DNA of 64,000 nt, from assembly GCF_011397635.1 (NCBI RefSeq), contig NC_064770.1, positions 27,669,603 to 27,733,602 of the forward strand, written 5' to 3'. Of this stretch, positions 36,028 through 47,538 are shown piece by piece. Under the pieces are notes generated by a model. That model saw only the letters and a list, made by a program, of their open reading frames with translations. It was not told where the DNA came from and searched no databases. The stretch is from Epinephelus fuscoguttatus. Taxonomy: Eukaryota; Chordata; Actinopteri; Perciformes; Serranidae. Position 1 is the first letter of the stretch, and the number at the start of each line of letters is the position of its first letter. Made by a program: the position numbers and the translations under genes.

Positions 36028-39000
36028 CTAGTAGGTGAGGCGGGAGGCCTTCATGTTGTAGCACGGTCTGTCTGTTAGGCCCCCAGTCCCAGAGAAAAGA
36101 GACAGGCCCTCTGCTTTCTCCAACACAACCTCCAGCTCCTGAAAGTCCTGCAGCCGAGCCACGTCCTTGTCCTGGACAGGAAAAGACAATTCCATTTAAG
36201 TGAACAGGGAAGCAGTACAGAAAGCCTTTGTGACATTATTACTAATAAAGCAGCTACACGTGGTTTCAGCTCTACGGACCAACATATATAGATTTCTTTC
36301 TCATACCTTTCTCAACATGGTGTTCGGCAGCTTGCGGATCTTCTCCACGTGCTCAACACCAATATCCAGCTCACGGCAACACACCCTCAGAAGGGAACGA
36401 TAGGTGAGCTCCTGGCGGTCCAGCTCTACTTCAATGAAGTCGTTCTCCCTTGCATTGGGGTTCTGGATACGCACCTTCAGCACCAACTCTACAGAAAGGA
36501 CAAAAGCGACACCTCTCTATTAACAAAGATAAACGTTACAAAGATATTAAGCTATTTAATGAGATAATAGACACAGCCAAAAAGTGAGTGTTGATAGTTT
36601 AATTATACCTGTTTCTTGCTTATAAAGATGTGTCCTCTATAGATGATACAAGTATGTCTATGTCTAAAAGTCATATTCTGTCAAAATACTCTATGGTCCA
36701 TGATATAATGAATTCTGTTTCATCATCCTGATGTAAGAAAAACTGATACTTAAAGGGCTTGTATGTGTTAATAAACTGTGGTAAACTTCTTTCCATCGTG
36801 CCAGCACTCAGATCTCTCAGCTCATCTCTCAGCTCATCTCTTAGCTCAAAGAAACATGTCATGTGGCAGAATTTTCTGGCTCCTGAGCTGTTCCTCAAAC
36901 TACAGATTGTACTTTTGCACTGGGACATAAAGATTACAGAAGCACATCAAGACAGAGCCGCCGCTCTCCTCTCAAACTCAGACTAAACTCTGATCAAACG
37001 GTACTAAGCAGTGCCGATCAAACATAGCCCAAGAATCTGTTACTGCATTACCTATTTCTTGCCTCAAATGTTTTAGAAAATACATTTTAACTTACCTGCC
37101 ATTAGGGGTGTAATGATCCATCAATCTGGATCAATATATCGATAAAATAATCAAGGAGCCAATGTCATTTATACAAACTGAAAACATCGATCTCTATCAC
37201 TATCTTTAAGATACGCTTTCATTTTGAAAGTCTGTGTCGATGTCTCATGGTAGCAGGCAGGCGGCAAGCAGCCAAGAGAAAGACGAAATCAGCAGTTTAG
37301 AAATATTTTGGATTTCGGAGAAAATACAGGTCAACAGATGGAGCACATGGTGTACGAAAACAATGCCATTACAAGCAAGATAAAACAATACGTAATGTTA
37401 CCTGCCTGGACGGCCATCTCACTCCGCTAATGTCGCACTTTTAAAGAACATGCATGCAGGCTGAAATTCGACCATGCTGTTCTGTCGAGAGATGCAGTGA
37501 CTTTAACCGACGGTGAGTAACAAAAATATTGTTACATGTAATCTGTTAAGCTGTGAGTAAAGGCAAAAAAGTCTGCTAGCTGCAAGGCTAATTTATGCAA
37601 TGTAAACATGCTTAAGCTAACAATGTGTGACTAGCAAAAAACAATTGGTTTGTCCTTGAACCTTGACAGCTATTACTGAGCTGAATTTGATACTTGTGTT
37701 TTATGGCTTTTGGGAGAAGTTTGCTTTCACGGCTTTAAGCCAGATAGTCCTGAAGTTCTAGGAAAGAGATGATGGTTTGATTTAAAATTAAAGGTTTATT
37801 CCAAAAGGGTCTTTCTGAAAGAAAACCCTGAAGGTTAACTTATACCATGTGCTGTTTTATGTGTGTTAGTGGAGTCAGTTTAAAGTTAACTCTCCTGCAC
37901 TTAAGGAGTTGCAATTATTTACATTATTTATGTGTTGTTTTTATCTTTTATGGCCAAAAGTAAAAAAAAAAAGAAAGTGGTGGCAGCTTCCTCTGTAACC
38001 AACTGTGTTAAATTGGCAGATAATATTGTCTCATATCGATCACAGACCCCTAAATCGCAGCGAATCCAAATCGTATCATGGCAGACTTTGCAACAGCAGC
38101 AAATATACTGTTGTCCAAGAAAGATTTACACCCCTAACATATTTCCGTAATGTTTTGGACGGGCAACTTGCATTACGTCACCCACCAGTGGGAACATTTA
38201 CTGGCTCTGTGAGACATGGTGAATTCTGGTAGTTCTAGATTTTCTACCTTTTGAGCAAAGGCGAATGTCATAGCCCTTTTCCTCTGTTTTCTCTGGTCAC
38301 GTAGCAACAATTTAAAGTGTATCTGTGTCTTTCTGCTGCATCGACAGCCCAGTTTCATAAGAAGACCATCTTTCCAGCAGTGAACTACCTCATTAACACT
38401 TGTATAATACCTGCCCTGGGTCATGATTTCTCTACAACCTTATACTGTATGATGGGAAGAAGTTGGTTTGCATTTTTGCTGGAGAGTCTGTGACACTTCA
38501 TTCATCCTACTGAGAGATAAAGGTACATCCACTAACAACCCTTTCTGGTTTGACAGGTTGCCTGCCCAAAAACAAGCAAATGAGGATGTTGTCATGCCTG
38601 TGGCATTATTGGTCACTTGGCATGTACAGTGTGATGTGGCATGAGTGGGAAGCTGTCCTAGTTGTTCATTCTTAAATGTCTTGGTGTTGTGCACCTTTAC
38701 ACTGTTGATTGTAGTACTCTCTTTTCATTGTACATGCATTAATAAAGTGTTAGAATCAAAGTGGCAGGCTCTCTTGCCTTTAAAGAGCATAGAGCTTGCG
38801 GGCATGTTTGGCAAAGCGCAGTGAATTATTAGAGTTGCCTGGTAACCTCATGGCAATCCACAGAACAACTCCAAAAAGTCATTGCAAAAAATGGTGACAG
38901 CTTGTTACTCCCCGTGAAGCCACAACTTGGCATTTTTACCTTTCTGTTTTTGTACACGTTAAACAAGCAAGATACTATGTTTTCATTCATAGGCTGAGCT

Positions 39001-39048
39001 AAGCTTATCATCGTGTTATCTCCTCGGAGTCTGTGTGTGTGAGTGAGA

Positions 39049-39091
<43 letters not shown>

Positions 39092-42000
39092 AGTGAGAAT
39101 GTGTGTGTGTGTGTGATTACTCTCTCACCTTGCACATTGACAGGGAAGGTGCTGGTGAAGAAGAAAGGCTGGAAGGCTGGCATGGGCCCACCAGCCTGGC
39201 CGTAGCTCAGCTGCTGTGGGATAGACTGCTGCCTGCTCATGGTCGGGTTAGCACTGGCCACCGGGGCCTGGACCTGGCTCCCACTGCTGCTGGCCAAGCT
39301 GGGGCTGGGGGAGGCCAAAGGAGGCGAGCACATGGTGCCGTTGTGTGCCACCGCATGCGGATACTCAGCGGCATGGTTGACGAGGTGCGGCTCAACTGAC
39401 AGGTCCATGGGCACTGTGCAGTTAACCACAGCGTGGTTGTGGGATGAGGCCGCATTGGACGACACACCATTTTGCTCAGTCACAGGAATAAAATCCCCAG
39501 CCTGGGCTTGGCTGTGGGTGGTGGGGTTTGGGGGTGCAGTGGGCCCGTCAGAAAGCAGGCTCTGTGGTTTCTGAGGCTCGTGAGTCGGAGAAAGAGAGGG
39601 TGAGTCGCTGTGTGTGTCATCAGCGTGGTCTCCAGAGCCATTCTGTGTAAGGTGCTGTGCCAGGAGGACCTCTGTCTTGTTATCCAGCTTGGAGTACATG
39701 AACGGCGGGTTAGACAGGTAGTTGGGGATGATTGGCAACTCAGGCTCTTTGACTTCAGGCACTTCCTCCACTTCAACTGCGTTAATAATGTGCATAAAAT
39801 CAGAGAATTATTTCCTTGTGAACAGTTCAAGATGATAACAAGACTTTTTTTCTTTCTGTTTAAGCCGTAAACAGCTGTAGATACACTTTAACCCCCAAAA
39901 CCTGGGGCTGTAACCCATACATTACATATCAAGGTATCACATGAGCTGTGTATGCAACTGATGCATCATTCACCATTTACTAGGGATGCAACAATTTATC
40001 GGTCAAACACTGGCATCAGCCGATATTCGCCTTGGTGCCAGTGGCTGATGTTTTTCTGTGTCACATCAATTTTGTGGGCGGCACGTTTGTGCAGTGGTTA
40101 CCGCTGTGGCCTCACAGCAAGAAGGTTCCTGGTTCGAAGAAGGGGGGTTCTGTGCAGAGTTTGCATGTTCTTTCATGCAAGTCAGGAAGGTGTGAGTGCG
40201 AACATGAATGGTTGTCTGTCTCTGTGTGTCAGCCCTGTGATAGTCTGGCGACCTATCCAGGGTGTATCCCGCCTCTCTCTAAATGTCAGCTGGGATAGGC
40301 TCCAGCCCCCGGCAACCCCGAACAGGATAAGCGGTTACAGAAGATGAATGAATGAACACACATTTTGCGCAGTCTAATAAGCAGGGCTTCAGGTGAACAG
40401 CATAACGTCGACCAGGAGACAATAGAAAAAGTGTTTCGTACAACACAGATCTTTGCCGGGATGCCTTCAGAGTGAAAGGATGCAGTAAACTGTCCACACA
40501 CCCCATTTTTTCCCTGCTAAGGATATATCGTGAACAACATATGAGTGTTGAAATTAGCAGGAGGAGAGCTTGTTAATGTTAGCTGCTAGCAGTCGGTGAC
40601 AGAGGTTGATGCATTTATGCTCTTTTCATTTAAAATTAGTGTTAGGTAGAGGTAAATTTTAACACTACCATGATGTGTACAAATGTTATCTCGTAAAAAT
40701 GTAGCTGTTGATGTGAAAGTTGGATAAATTAAGTTATTTGAAGGAGAAATGTATTGATGTTTTCACATAAGTATTAATGACATTAAAACAGTTCAGTTTT
40801 TTGTATGTATAAAGAACAACAAAACAAAAATCAACATATCAACATCAGTGAATCCCTACCGATAGCAATTACAGACTTATATAGTGTTGTTAGAGGAACA
40901 GAGAACAAATGATGAGACGTGTAGTTTACCTCCTAAAAGTCGTTTGATCTCTGGTTTGGATGTAAGTTGTGAGGCCAGCTCATCTTTAGCTGTGAGGATT
41001 TCTTTGTCCGCTCCGTAACTGAGTAAGTAGGACACTATGTGCTTATGGTTTCTCTTGCACGCCCAGTGCAGGCACGTCCTGGTGGGATTATTGGAGAGAG
41101 AACACAGTTAGTTAATGAACCAAAACGTCAAACAGCAACAGTCTATATGCGAGATAATTTAAGAATGGCAGTCATGTAGTTACACCTACCATCATACAAG
41201 CTGTGTACCTAACTAAGACGTTAAAGTCTTAAATCATCATTTCAAATCATTTTATTATGTGCTGACAGAACTGTTCAGCATTTGGAATATAGTTTGAAAG
41301 TAATGCTTTCATACATTTGTATTATGTTATCTAAGCCTTAGAAACCTGGAGCGACATCACTTTTCTTGTGCTGCTTTCAGACGCCTTTTGCAAGTATTAG
41401 AACTTCTGAACGTTGAGCATATTGGTGCAATTTGGTAAAATGGTAAATGGCAATGGGACTGCACTTGTATAGCGCCTTTCTAGTCATGTGACCACTCGAT
41501 GCGCTCCTTACAGTATGAGTCACATTCACACACTGGAGGCCGAGGCTACCATACAGGGTGCCACCTGCTACTCTGTTTTGAACACACTCACACAGCAACG
41601 GAGAGGGGTTTAGTATCTTGCTCAAGGATGATCGAACCACTGAGCTTTCGATTGGTGGATGACACGCTCTACCTATGAGCCATAGCTGGCAATTTTTTTT
41701 TTGGAAACGGGGGGGGGGGGGGGGGGCACAAATTGCAAAAAAATAAATAAATAAAAAAAATAATAAATTTGAGAAAATTATTTTTAAAAAACTAAAGAAA
41801 AATTATGTTAATCAGTATTATTATTACATGATTGAAATTATTGTACAAAATTATTATAATTTTTAAGCACTTTTTCCAGGTCAATTCCTTGTTTTATTTG
41901 TTTGTTTTAACTTAATTTTTTTTTTTTTTTAACTAATTTTCTTGTTTTTAATTATATTTATTTTTTAACATTTTGTGCTAATTTTTGGGTATTTTTTTCC

Positions 42001-42568
42001 ATTGCTCAATGTGTTCTTCCCATGTTTCCATGCTCAGGTTTCTAAAGGTTAAGTCAATACCTTACTATCTGTGACAATGAGAGCAGGTTCAGCACTTTCA
42101 TAACTAATTCCCATCTTACCTGACTTTACCCACAGTCACTGGTCCCTTGTTGTTTTGAGATGACTAGACAAATGGCACTTTAAACTTGAAACCATCCCAG
42201 AACACTGGCTCAAATGTCATTTAATTTGCACACTGAATAAGCAGGATAAAAGGTGGCATGTCGGGCTGCCTAACAAGATCACACTGACCAGCTCTAATCC
42301 CTGTAACAACGCACTTGGCTGCTGCACGAAACTTTTCAATAAGAATCGATAACTGGTTATCTGTGAATCAAACCAACCCTCGACAGCTTGTGTTTAACAA
42401 ATTTCAGACCACATATATTCGCCCAAACACTCACCATCCATTTATTTCGTTCTGTGAGTTAACATTTACTCCACTCTCCACCAATGTCCGCACTTCGTCG
42501 ATGTCCCCGATGGCAGACGCCTCTCTCAGTCGCTCCTGTAATTCTTTATCCAACGAAGTGGTGGACAT
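36028..42568 (-). CDS. ankrd40: ANKRD40: ankyrin repeat domain protein 40
   Basis: Five coding exons join in phase: 42568-42435, 41078-40930, 39776-39129, 36488-36307 and 36171-36028 (TAG stop at 36028-36030), giving 418 aa, somewhat longer than the roughly 370 aa I recall for mammals. All introns are GT-AG. The N terminus starts MSTTSLDKELQERLREA, followed by ankyrin repeats ending near residue 95 with the canonical NGWTCLHWACKRNHK turn formed across the exon 1/2 junction. Exon 3 (about residues 95-310) begins with a conserved acidic/proline segment (PELPIIPNYLSNPPF) and becomes a low-complexity Ser/Thr/Pro/His linker. Exons 4-5 encode a conserved C-terminal module beginning ELVLKVRIQNPNARENDFIE and ending KASRLTY. 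Function is poorly known; it is an ankyrin adaptor-type protein. It is head to head with LUC7L3, 7.4 kb apart. Confidence 0.93.
37103..38136. mobile_element. Putative hAT-like nonautonomous element (ANKRD40 intron 3)
   Basis: Ends TAGGGGTGTAA and TTACACCCCTA are perfect 11-bp inverted repeats; ATCGATAA-type words follow inside each end. About 1 kb, no transposase. Flanking 8-mers do not match, so the boundary or class could be wrong. Confidence 0.6.
39031..39115. repeat. (GT)n/(CA)n microsatellite near the ANKRD40 exon 3 donor
   Basis: About 85 bases of GT with GAGTGAGAAT interruptions. In the transcript (minus) it is a CA repeat starting about 14 bases after the exon 3 splice donor. Confidence 0.95.
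40075..40345 (+). mobile_element. tRNA-derived SINE (family S), plus copy, ANKRD40 intron 2
   Basis: Head GGGCGGCACGTTTGTGCAGT then GTGGTTACCGCTG and CCTGGTTCGAAG (pol III A- and B-box-like). The 3' part reads CTGGGATAGGCTCCAGCCCC and ends GGATAAGCGGTTACAGAAG followed by (ATGA)n. An inverted copy is at 43666-43920. Confidence 0.8.
41430..41690 (-). mobile_element. tRNA-derived SINE, minus orientation, ANKRD40 intron 1
   Basis: Read on the minus strand, GCTATGGCTCATAGGTAGAG is the A-box region and AGTGGTTCGATCATCC the B-box region; the 3' end is the common fish body CTAGAAAGGCGCTATACAAG with ACCATTTACC tail. Confidence 0.75.
41709..41726. repeat. G18 homopolymer
   Basis: Eighteen consecutive G bases in ANKRD40 intron 1, followed by a long A/T-only stretch. 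Confidence 0.98.
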
Positions 42569-43665
42569 TTTGGTGCCGACAACTAACGCTGCGAGATCAT
42601 AGGACACACAAAAGCCTCTCGGGTCAAGCTGTCAGTACTAATCGCCTACCGTTTTCCCTCCCGATGGCACACAGGGTCCACTAAATATAGACTTGCCAGC
42701 TAGCATTAGCTTCCCGGCTAACCGTACCTGCTGGCTAGCTTAGCAGGATGCTAGCAGTCTTTGGTGCTAGCTTGTGGCAGCAAACCGCCTCGGCTACAGC
42801 AACGTGTTGATGCTCGGGTTTCTTTGGCGTTTACGCAGCAGCTCCCGTCCTCGCCATTTATTAGATGTTGTTAGTTCACGTTACGGTACCACTGCCAACA
42901 CTCAGCGCACTCATTCAATAAATCAGTGGTGTCTGAGCTCCGTCAGTGGGCTGCCACAAACACCACCGCCTCATCGGGGGGCATCTTTAGATGTGACAAC
43001 ACTGAGCGCAAATGTTAGTTCCCATCTGAGTAAACTCAGTTACCTGACGCGTTTTGTTGCCGTTTAACTTTGTGTAAAATTATGTCACATTACCCAGACT
43101 CCAATTCCCGTTATTAATCAAATAACTGCGAGGAAATAAAAAGGTGGAGTCACTGTTATGAACACACACACACACACACACACACGTGGTGCTGGGCTAT
43201 CAGTAACAAGCAGTGGGTGTTAGTCCACATGTTGCATATAGAGTCACACAAATTATGGTGACTTCCCTCTAGACCACACTAAATATTGTTTTGCTTAATT
43301 ATATATGCAGGCTCATAACTATAAACAGGGCAGGCAGTAAGGTTGCACTGGGGCCCGTGACATGGGGGGACCCATAGAGAGACTGGACCCTCCAACACTG
43401 TGGGTGCATTTCGAATGGCATACTTATATTTCTTTTAACCTTTAGTAGGTGCTGCAGCTGCCCTTATAAAGTACATACTGTTGCATGCAGTACGCACACA
43501 ATCAGGACCTTCTCATAACATCACGCACTGAACTTTGACCCTCTTGCTTTTTATCTATTACCTTGGAGAGTTTTCCAGAGATGAAGATCAGCCCGGACTT
43601 TGTACCATGTGTAGTTTAACTTTAAAGTTATAACAGTTATATAATTCTAACATATTACATTTCAT
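42569..43665. other. ANKRD40 5' region, no other gene
   Basis: The first part should hold the ANKRD40 5'UTR and promoter. A short (AC)n lies at about 43165-43187. I see no second gene. Confidence 0.4.
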
Positions 43666-43920
43666 TCATCCATTTTCCGTAACTGCTTATCCTGGAGCCT
43701 ATCCCAGCTGACACTGGGCGAGAGGCAGGGTACACCCTGGACAGGTCGCCAGACTATCACAGGGCTGACACATGGAGACAGACAACCATTCACACTCACA
43801 TTCATATCTACGGACAATTTAGAGTCACCAATTAACCTTCATGTCTTTGGACTGTGGGAGGAAGCTGGAGTACCTGGAGAAAACCCACACTGACACAGGG
43901 AAAACATGCAAACTCAAAGA
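43666..43920 (-). mobile_element. SINE family S, minus copy (3' portion)
   Basis: Reverse complement of the body seen at 40075-40345 (GCCTATCCCAGCTGACA, GTCGCCAGACTATCACAGGG) with a further segment resembling the common CTCCGGGTACTCC-type region. It lacks a clear pol III head. Confidence 0.75.
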
Positions 43921-44734
43921 AGAGTGTTCAAAGAAGACCTCTGAGTGAATTAAAACTGTGTCATTTGCAATATATGGGCTCGAAAAAGGAAAACCCAACC
44001 CCACCAAGTTTTTTTCTGTTATTTTGTTTTTGTAAAATAGTCAGTAGCATCTAACACAAAATGATATGCTTATTTTACATATCGTATAAATAACTATTAA
44101 AATTATTCATTTAAATGAATAATTTTTTATTTTATGTGCGGCAAGAATGGGTTCACTTAAATTCCAGCAAATTCTAAAAGTAAACATCACTAGCCTAGTT
44201 CCAGACCATAGACCCCGCCCACTCAACTGAGTAGGCTTGTATCTCTGGTCTGGCATACTGCAATGGATTTGCGATTTATCTCATCCAAAAGATGGAAGGA
44301 CCAATGAACGCCGGGGGTGGGGGCGGGTCTAGCGATTAGCCAATCAGCGCCACGCTGATGTCAAGCTGTGTGCCTGTGGGTAACTGGTGAGGATAGCATC
44401 AATGGGGACCGCTACAGATCCTACAGACCACATTAACGATGCTATCGAGGAATTTCGCCACTACTCGCGTTAATGGAGGACCAAATTAAGGAAGCGATGC
44501 AGCTGGGCGTGCACGACGACGGAGACATTTTAAACGGGCAATGCTTGCTTGTTTTCAGCACCCCCGAGGCATGGATACTAATGACGTCAGATTCTGGGTG
44601 AGTCGTTGATCTCTACTGATTGGTTAGGGAAAAATCAAATTCCCTCCCTCTTGTAAATCGCCTTCAATGCAGGCGATGTCAGACTGAAGGTTCTGGGAGC
44701 TTCAGTCTGACACTCAGGCTAAAACATCACATCA
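43921..44734. other. No gene seen
   Basis: Contains an AT-rich part and a segment around 44190-44700 with GGTCTGGCATACTGCAATGG and later CAGTCTGACACTCAGGC that looks repeat-derived. Confidence 0.35.
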
Positions 44735-44960
44735 TCTATAAAAAAGCTGAAGATGAGGAAAGGATGTCTTCTACAACAGGACAATGATCCGAAACACACC
44801 TCGAAATCTCCAATGGACTACCTCAAGAGGTGCAGGCGGAAGGTTTTGCGATGGCCCTCACAGTCCCCCGATCTAAACATAATTGAAAATCTGTGGATAG
44901 ACCTCAAAAGAGCAGTGCATGCAAGACGGCCTAAGAATCCCCAAAACAAGAATTGAAGGC
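44735..44960 (+). pseudogene. Tc1/mariner transposase C-terminal remnant
   Basis: The open frame (44753-44956) has LLQQDNDPKHTSK, the region of the second catalytic aspartate, and WPSQSPDLNIIENLWIDLKR with the third catalytic residue (E). Upstream catalytic D and DNA-binding domains are absent. Confidence 0.9.
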
Positions 44961-45289
44961 TCGACGCTTGCAACAAAAAATAATTCAGAAGCTGCAATAC
45001 TTGCCACAGGGGGCGCTAATACGCACTGACCATGCAGGGTGCCCAAAATTTTGCTACGGGCCCTTTTACTTATTGTTATTTTGAAACTGTAAAAGACTGA
45101 AATTTAGAAAAAAAATGATGCTTAAAATATTGAAGAAATGTGTTATCTGTTTGGCTATACACAGGAAACAAAATTTTGACCAGGGGTGCCCAAACTTTTG
45201 CATGCAACTGTACTCCCATTTTCTTATAATACTTTTAAAGTACAGTGTCCAAACTGAAGCAAGAAATGAGGTGAAAGAATCTGTCATGA

Positions 45290-45745
45290 AATTTTTATCC
45301 CTCTGTCTCCATTTTACCCAAAATGTAAATCAGCAGAGGGCACCCTCACCTCTTTTGGTCTTGCCCTAAGTTAAACAAGTTCTGGTCAGACATTTTTAAG
45401 TGCTTCTCAGAAGTATACACCTGTGACATCACACCAGACCCACGCACTGCCTATCTATTAGCTCTATCCCACTTGCAGCAAAAGACAATACAATATGGCA
45501 TGGTTGTGGCAAAAAGGAATATTTTAACTCTTTGGAAATCTGAGGATGTGCCTTCTTTTAAGACCTGGTTGGCAGAAATCACTAAGTTGTTATACATAGA
45601 GAGAGTTAGATACAGTGTTTCCCTCAGCTCTGTAATCTCTGATAAAACATGGCAACCATTCATGTCCTATTTACCGAAAATGGCCGAAAGTGTTTGCATG
45701 TATGTATATGTATACTTGTTCATTAATGGGTTGGACAAACAACAT
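45290..45745 (+). pseudogene. L1-type LINE ORF2 C-terminal remnant
   Basis: Joined frames give FWSDIFKCFSEVYTC-like sequence (with a frameshift), then QYGMVVAKRNILTLWKSEDV, PSFKTWLAEI and ERVRYS, the pattern of the C terminus of fish L1 ORF2 (hydrophobic-KR.IL..WKS...PSF..W). No RT or endonuclease remains. Confidence 0.7.
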
Positions 45746-45864
45746 TTACAAACTAGAAAGTAACACACACAATGTAACACAGTTGACAAAGTAACACAGT
45801 TGACAGGACACATGAGGAGAAAAAGAGAAACATGTCTTGAGGATGACAAATAATAATAATATGT

Positions 45865-46152
45865 CTACCTTGACATCTGAGGCTGTGGATCAACATCAGG
45901 ACTCTGCGGTGGAGTAACCTGGTGCTCTATCACTTGCTTTCTCTCTCTGCTCTGGCGCTGGGCTCTTCTCCAATATGCTCGCTTCCTCCTCTTCTCCCTC
46001 TTACTTAAATCTTTAATTGTCTTCACCTTCCCTAGCTTTTTATTCTCATGCCATGTCTCTCTGTTTTTCTGTAAATACGCGGCCCTTCTCTCAGGATCAG
46101 CATTTAGCCGAGCCCTGTACTGGCGCTGTTTCTCAGCTGCAGATAACTTCAT
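45865..46152 (-). CDS. Orphan arginine-rich ORF, possibly one exon
   Basis: A 95-codon frame from ATG at 46152 to a stop at 45865. It is highly basic, with SAAEKQRQYRARLNADPERR then LSKREKRRKRAYWRRAQRQ and a Pro/Gln-rich end. It sits in an exon-like setting: TGTGTTTTAG precedes it (acceptor-like) and AAG-GTAGAC (donor-like) overlaps its stop codon. I recall similar basic N-terminal modules in many predicted fish proteins linked to multicopy genes, but cannot name a family. It is bracketed by copies of the 14-mer TAACACAGTTGACA and by a LINE remnant, so it may belong to a mobile element rather than a host gene. Function unknown. Confidence 0.5.
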   Translation of the reverse strand: MKLSAAEKQRQYRARLNADPERRAAYLQKNRETWHENKKLGKVKTIKDLSKREKRRKRAYWRRAQRQSRERKQVIEHQVTPPQSPDVDPQPQMSR

Positions 46153-46633
46153 CTCCCTAAAACACAAATAATTATTTGTTTAATATTATGTAGGCCTAAT
46201 GATCATTTAAAACCACTGAATCATATCAAAATCATGCATATTCCATGAAATCATTACACTATGAACTGTTTAGATAGACTAGGTTAATCTCTTCTAATTT
46301 GAATCATGTTTTAGGCAATTACTGTGTAATTACAATGTAATTTATGTGTAATAAGCATAATTAATGTATGTTTTTTTAATCAAGAACACTCAATATATGT
46401 ATGAATTATGACAACTAACTGCCAACATTGTCAACAGTAGCCATGTTTCCATCAGCCTGTTTAGATGCGCATCTAGAAGTCTCACATCGGAAAATTATGA
46501 TGGAAACGCCAAAATTCGAATTAAAATCCCGATTCGCACAAACTAAAATACGCTCGCTTTAGCCGGGTTTTGGTTGATTCGAAAAAATGCTGATTCCCAA
46601 AACGGGGGATGGAAACAGTTATGTTCGAATTGA

Positions 46634-47538
46634 AGGGAAATTTCGGTTTATTTCAACCTGTCTCCTATCATCCTAAATTTGTTTCAAGTGATTAGTGACA
46701 TAAAAATAATAGTTAGCATGTTAGCCGTTAGCCTAGATACAGACAGGGCTCATAGTAGTGTCAGACCTGGTAAAACGTAAGTGAACGGGCATACTTCAAG
46801 TGCAAAGTTAAGGCCCGAACATACTAGGGCGTACTATTAGCGGAGCGGACTTCACGAGGAATGTCCGTGGTCATTCGAGCTTTCACAGTCGAGCGCACTT
46901 CTGCGTTGTAGTTTCCTGTAAAAATGTCTGTGTGAAAAATACATGTTGAGCAGTCACTGGTGCGCGGAGCGGAGTCCGCGCGGTCGTAAAATCTGAGCGT
47001 GCACAGGGCTTGCAGACGTCTGCTTTGAGTCTGCGCGGACCTCTGCGGAGTCCGTTCCGCGTACGTTCCACCCGAGTATGTTCGGGCCTTTAGTCCACTA
47101 AACAAGCTTTTTTTTTCACAAAGACCGCCTCATTTCGTTAGGATAAATGTCAGAGAACATATAGAAAACGACATGTAAACGTGTTGTCTTACCTAACCGG
47201 TGTGGTGCCATGTCCGCGCTTTGGAAAGCAGAGCTAGATGGTAAACAAACATGGCACCACACCGGTAAGGTAAGACAACACATTTACATATCACTTTCTA
47301 TATGTTCTCTGACATTTATCCTAACGATATGAGGCGGTCTTTGTGGAAAAAAAGCTTGTTTAATGGACTAACTTTGCCCTTGAAGTATGCCCGTTCACTT
47401 ACGTTTTAACAGTTCTGACGCTACTATGCGCCCCGGCTGTATCTAGGCTAATGGCTAACATGCTAACTATTATTTTTATGTGACTTGAAACAAATTTAGG
47501 ACGATAGGAGACGGGTTGAAATAAACCGAAATTTCCCT
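46634..47538. mobile_element. Foldback (long inverted repeat) element, 905 bp
   Basis: The two arms, about 310 bases each, are inverted copies running from AGGGAAATTTCGG at the ends to ACCGGTGTGGTGCCATG around a short centre near 47220-47255. Flanks are TTGA (46630-46633) and TTAA (47539-47542), consistent with a mutated TTAA duplication. The left arm holds a further MITE (46811-47089). Confidence 0.85.
46811..47089. mobile_element. Harbinger-type MITE, 279 bp, TTA target duplication
   Basis: Perfect 15-bp inverted ends AGGCCCGAACATACT, flanked by TTA (46808-46810 and 47090-47092). The opposite foldback arm reads AAAGTTAGTCC with one TTA, the exact empty site. 3-bp TWA duplications are typical of PIF/Harbinger. 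GC-rich interior, noncoding. Confidence 0.9.

Noticed and set aside
36815-36850. Triple CTCAGCTCATCT tandem
   Set aside because: Three short units in an intron; no indication of function beyond slippage.
38740-38760. AATAAA suggesting a plus-strand gene end inside ANKRD40 intron 3
   Set aside because: No coding exons or poly(A) tail nearby; AT-rich intron makes chance occurrence likely.
42774-43067. 97-codon plus ORF near the ANKRD40 start
   Set aside because: Located in the ANKRD40 5' flank, no domain, no Kozak or splice support.
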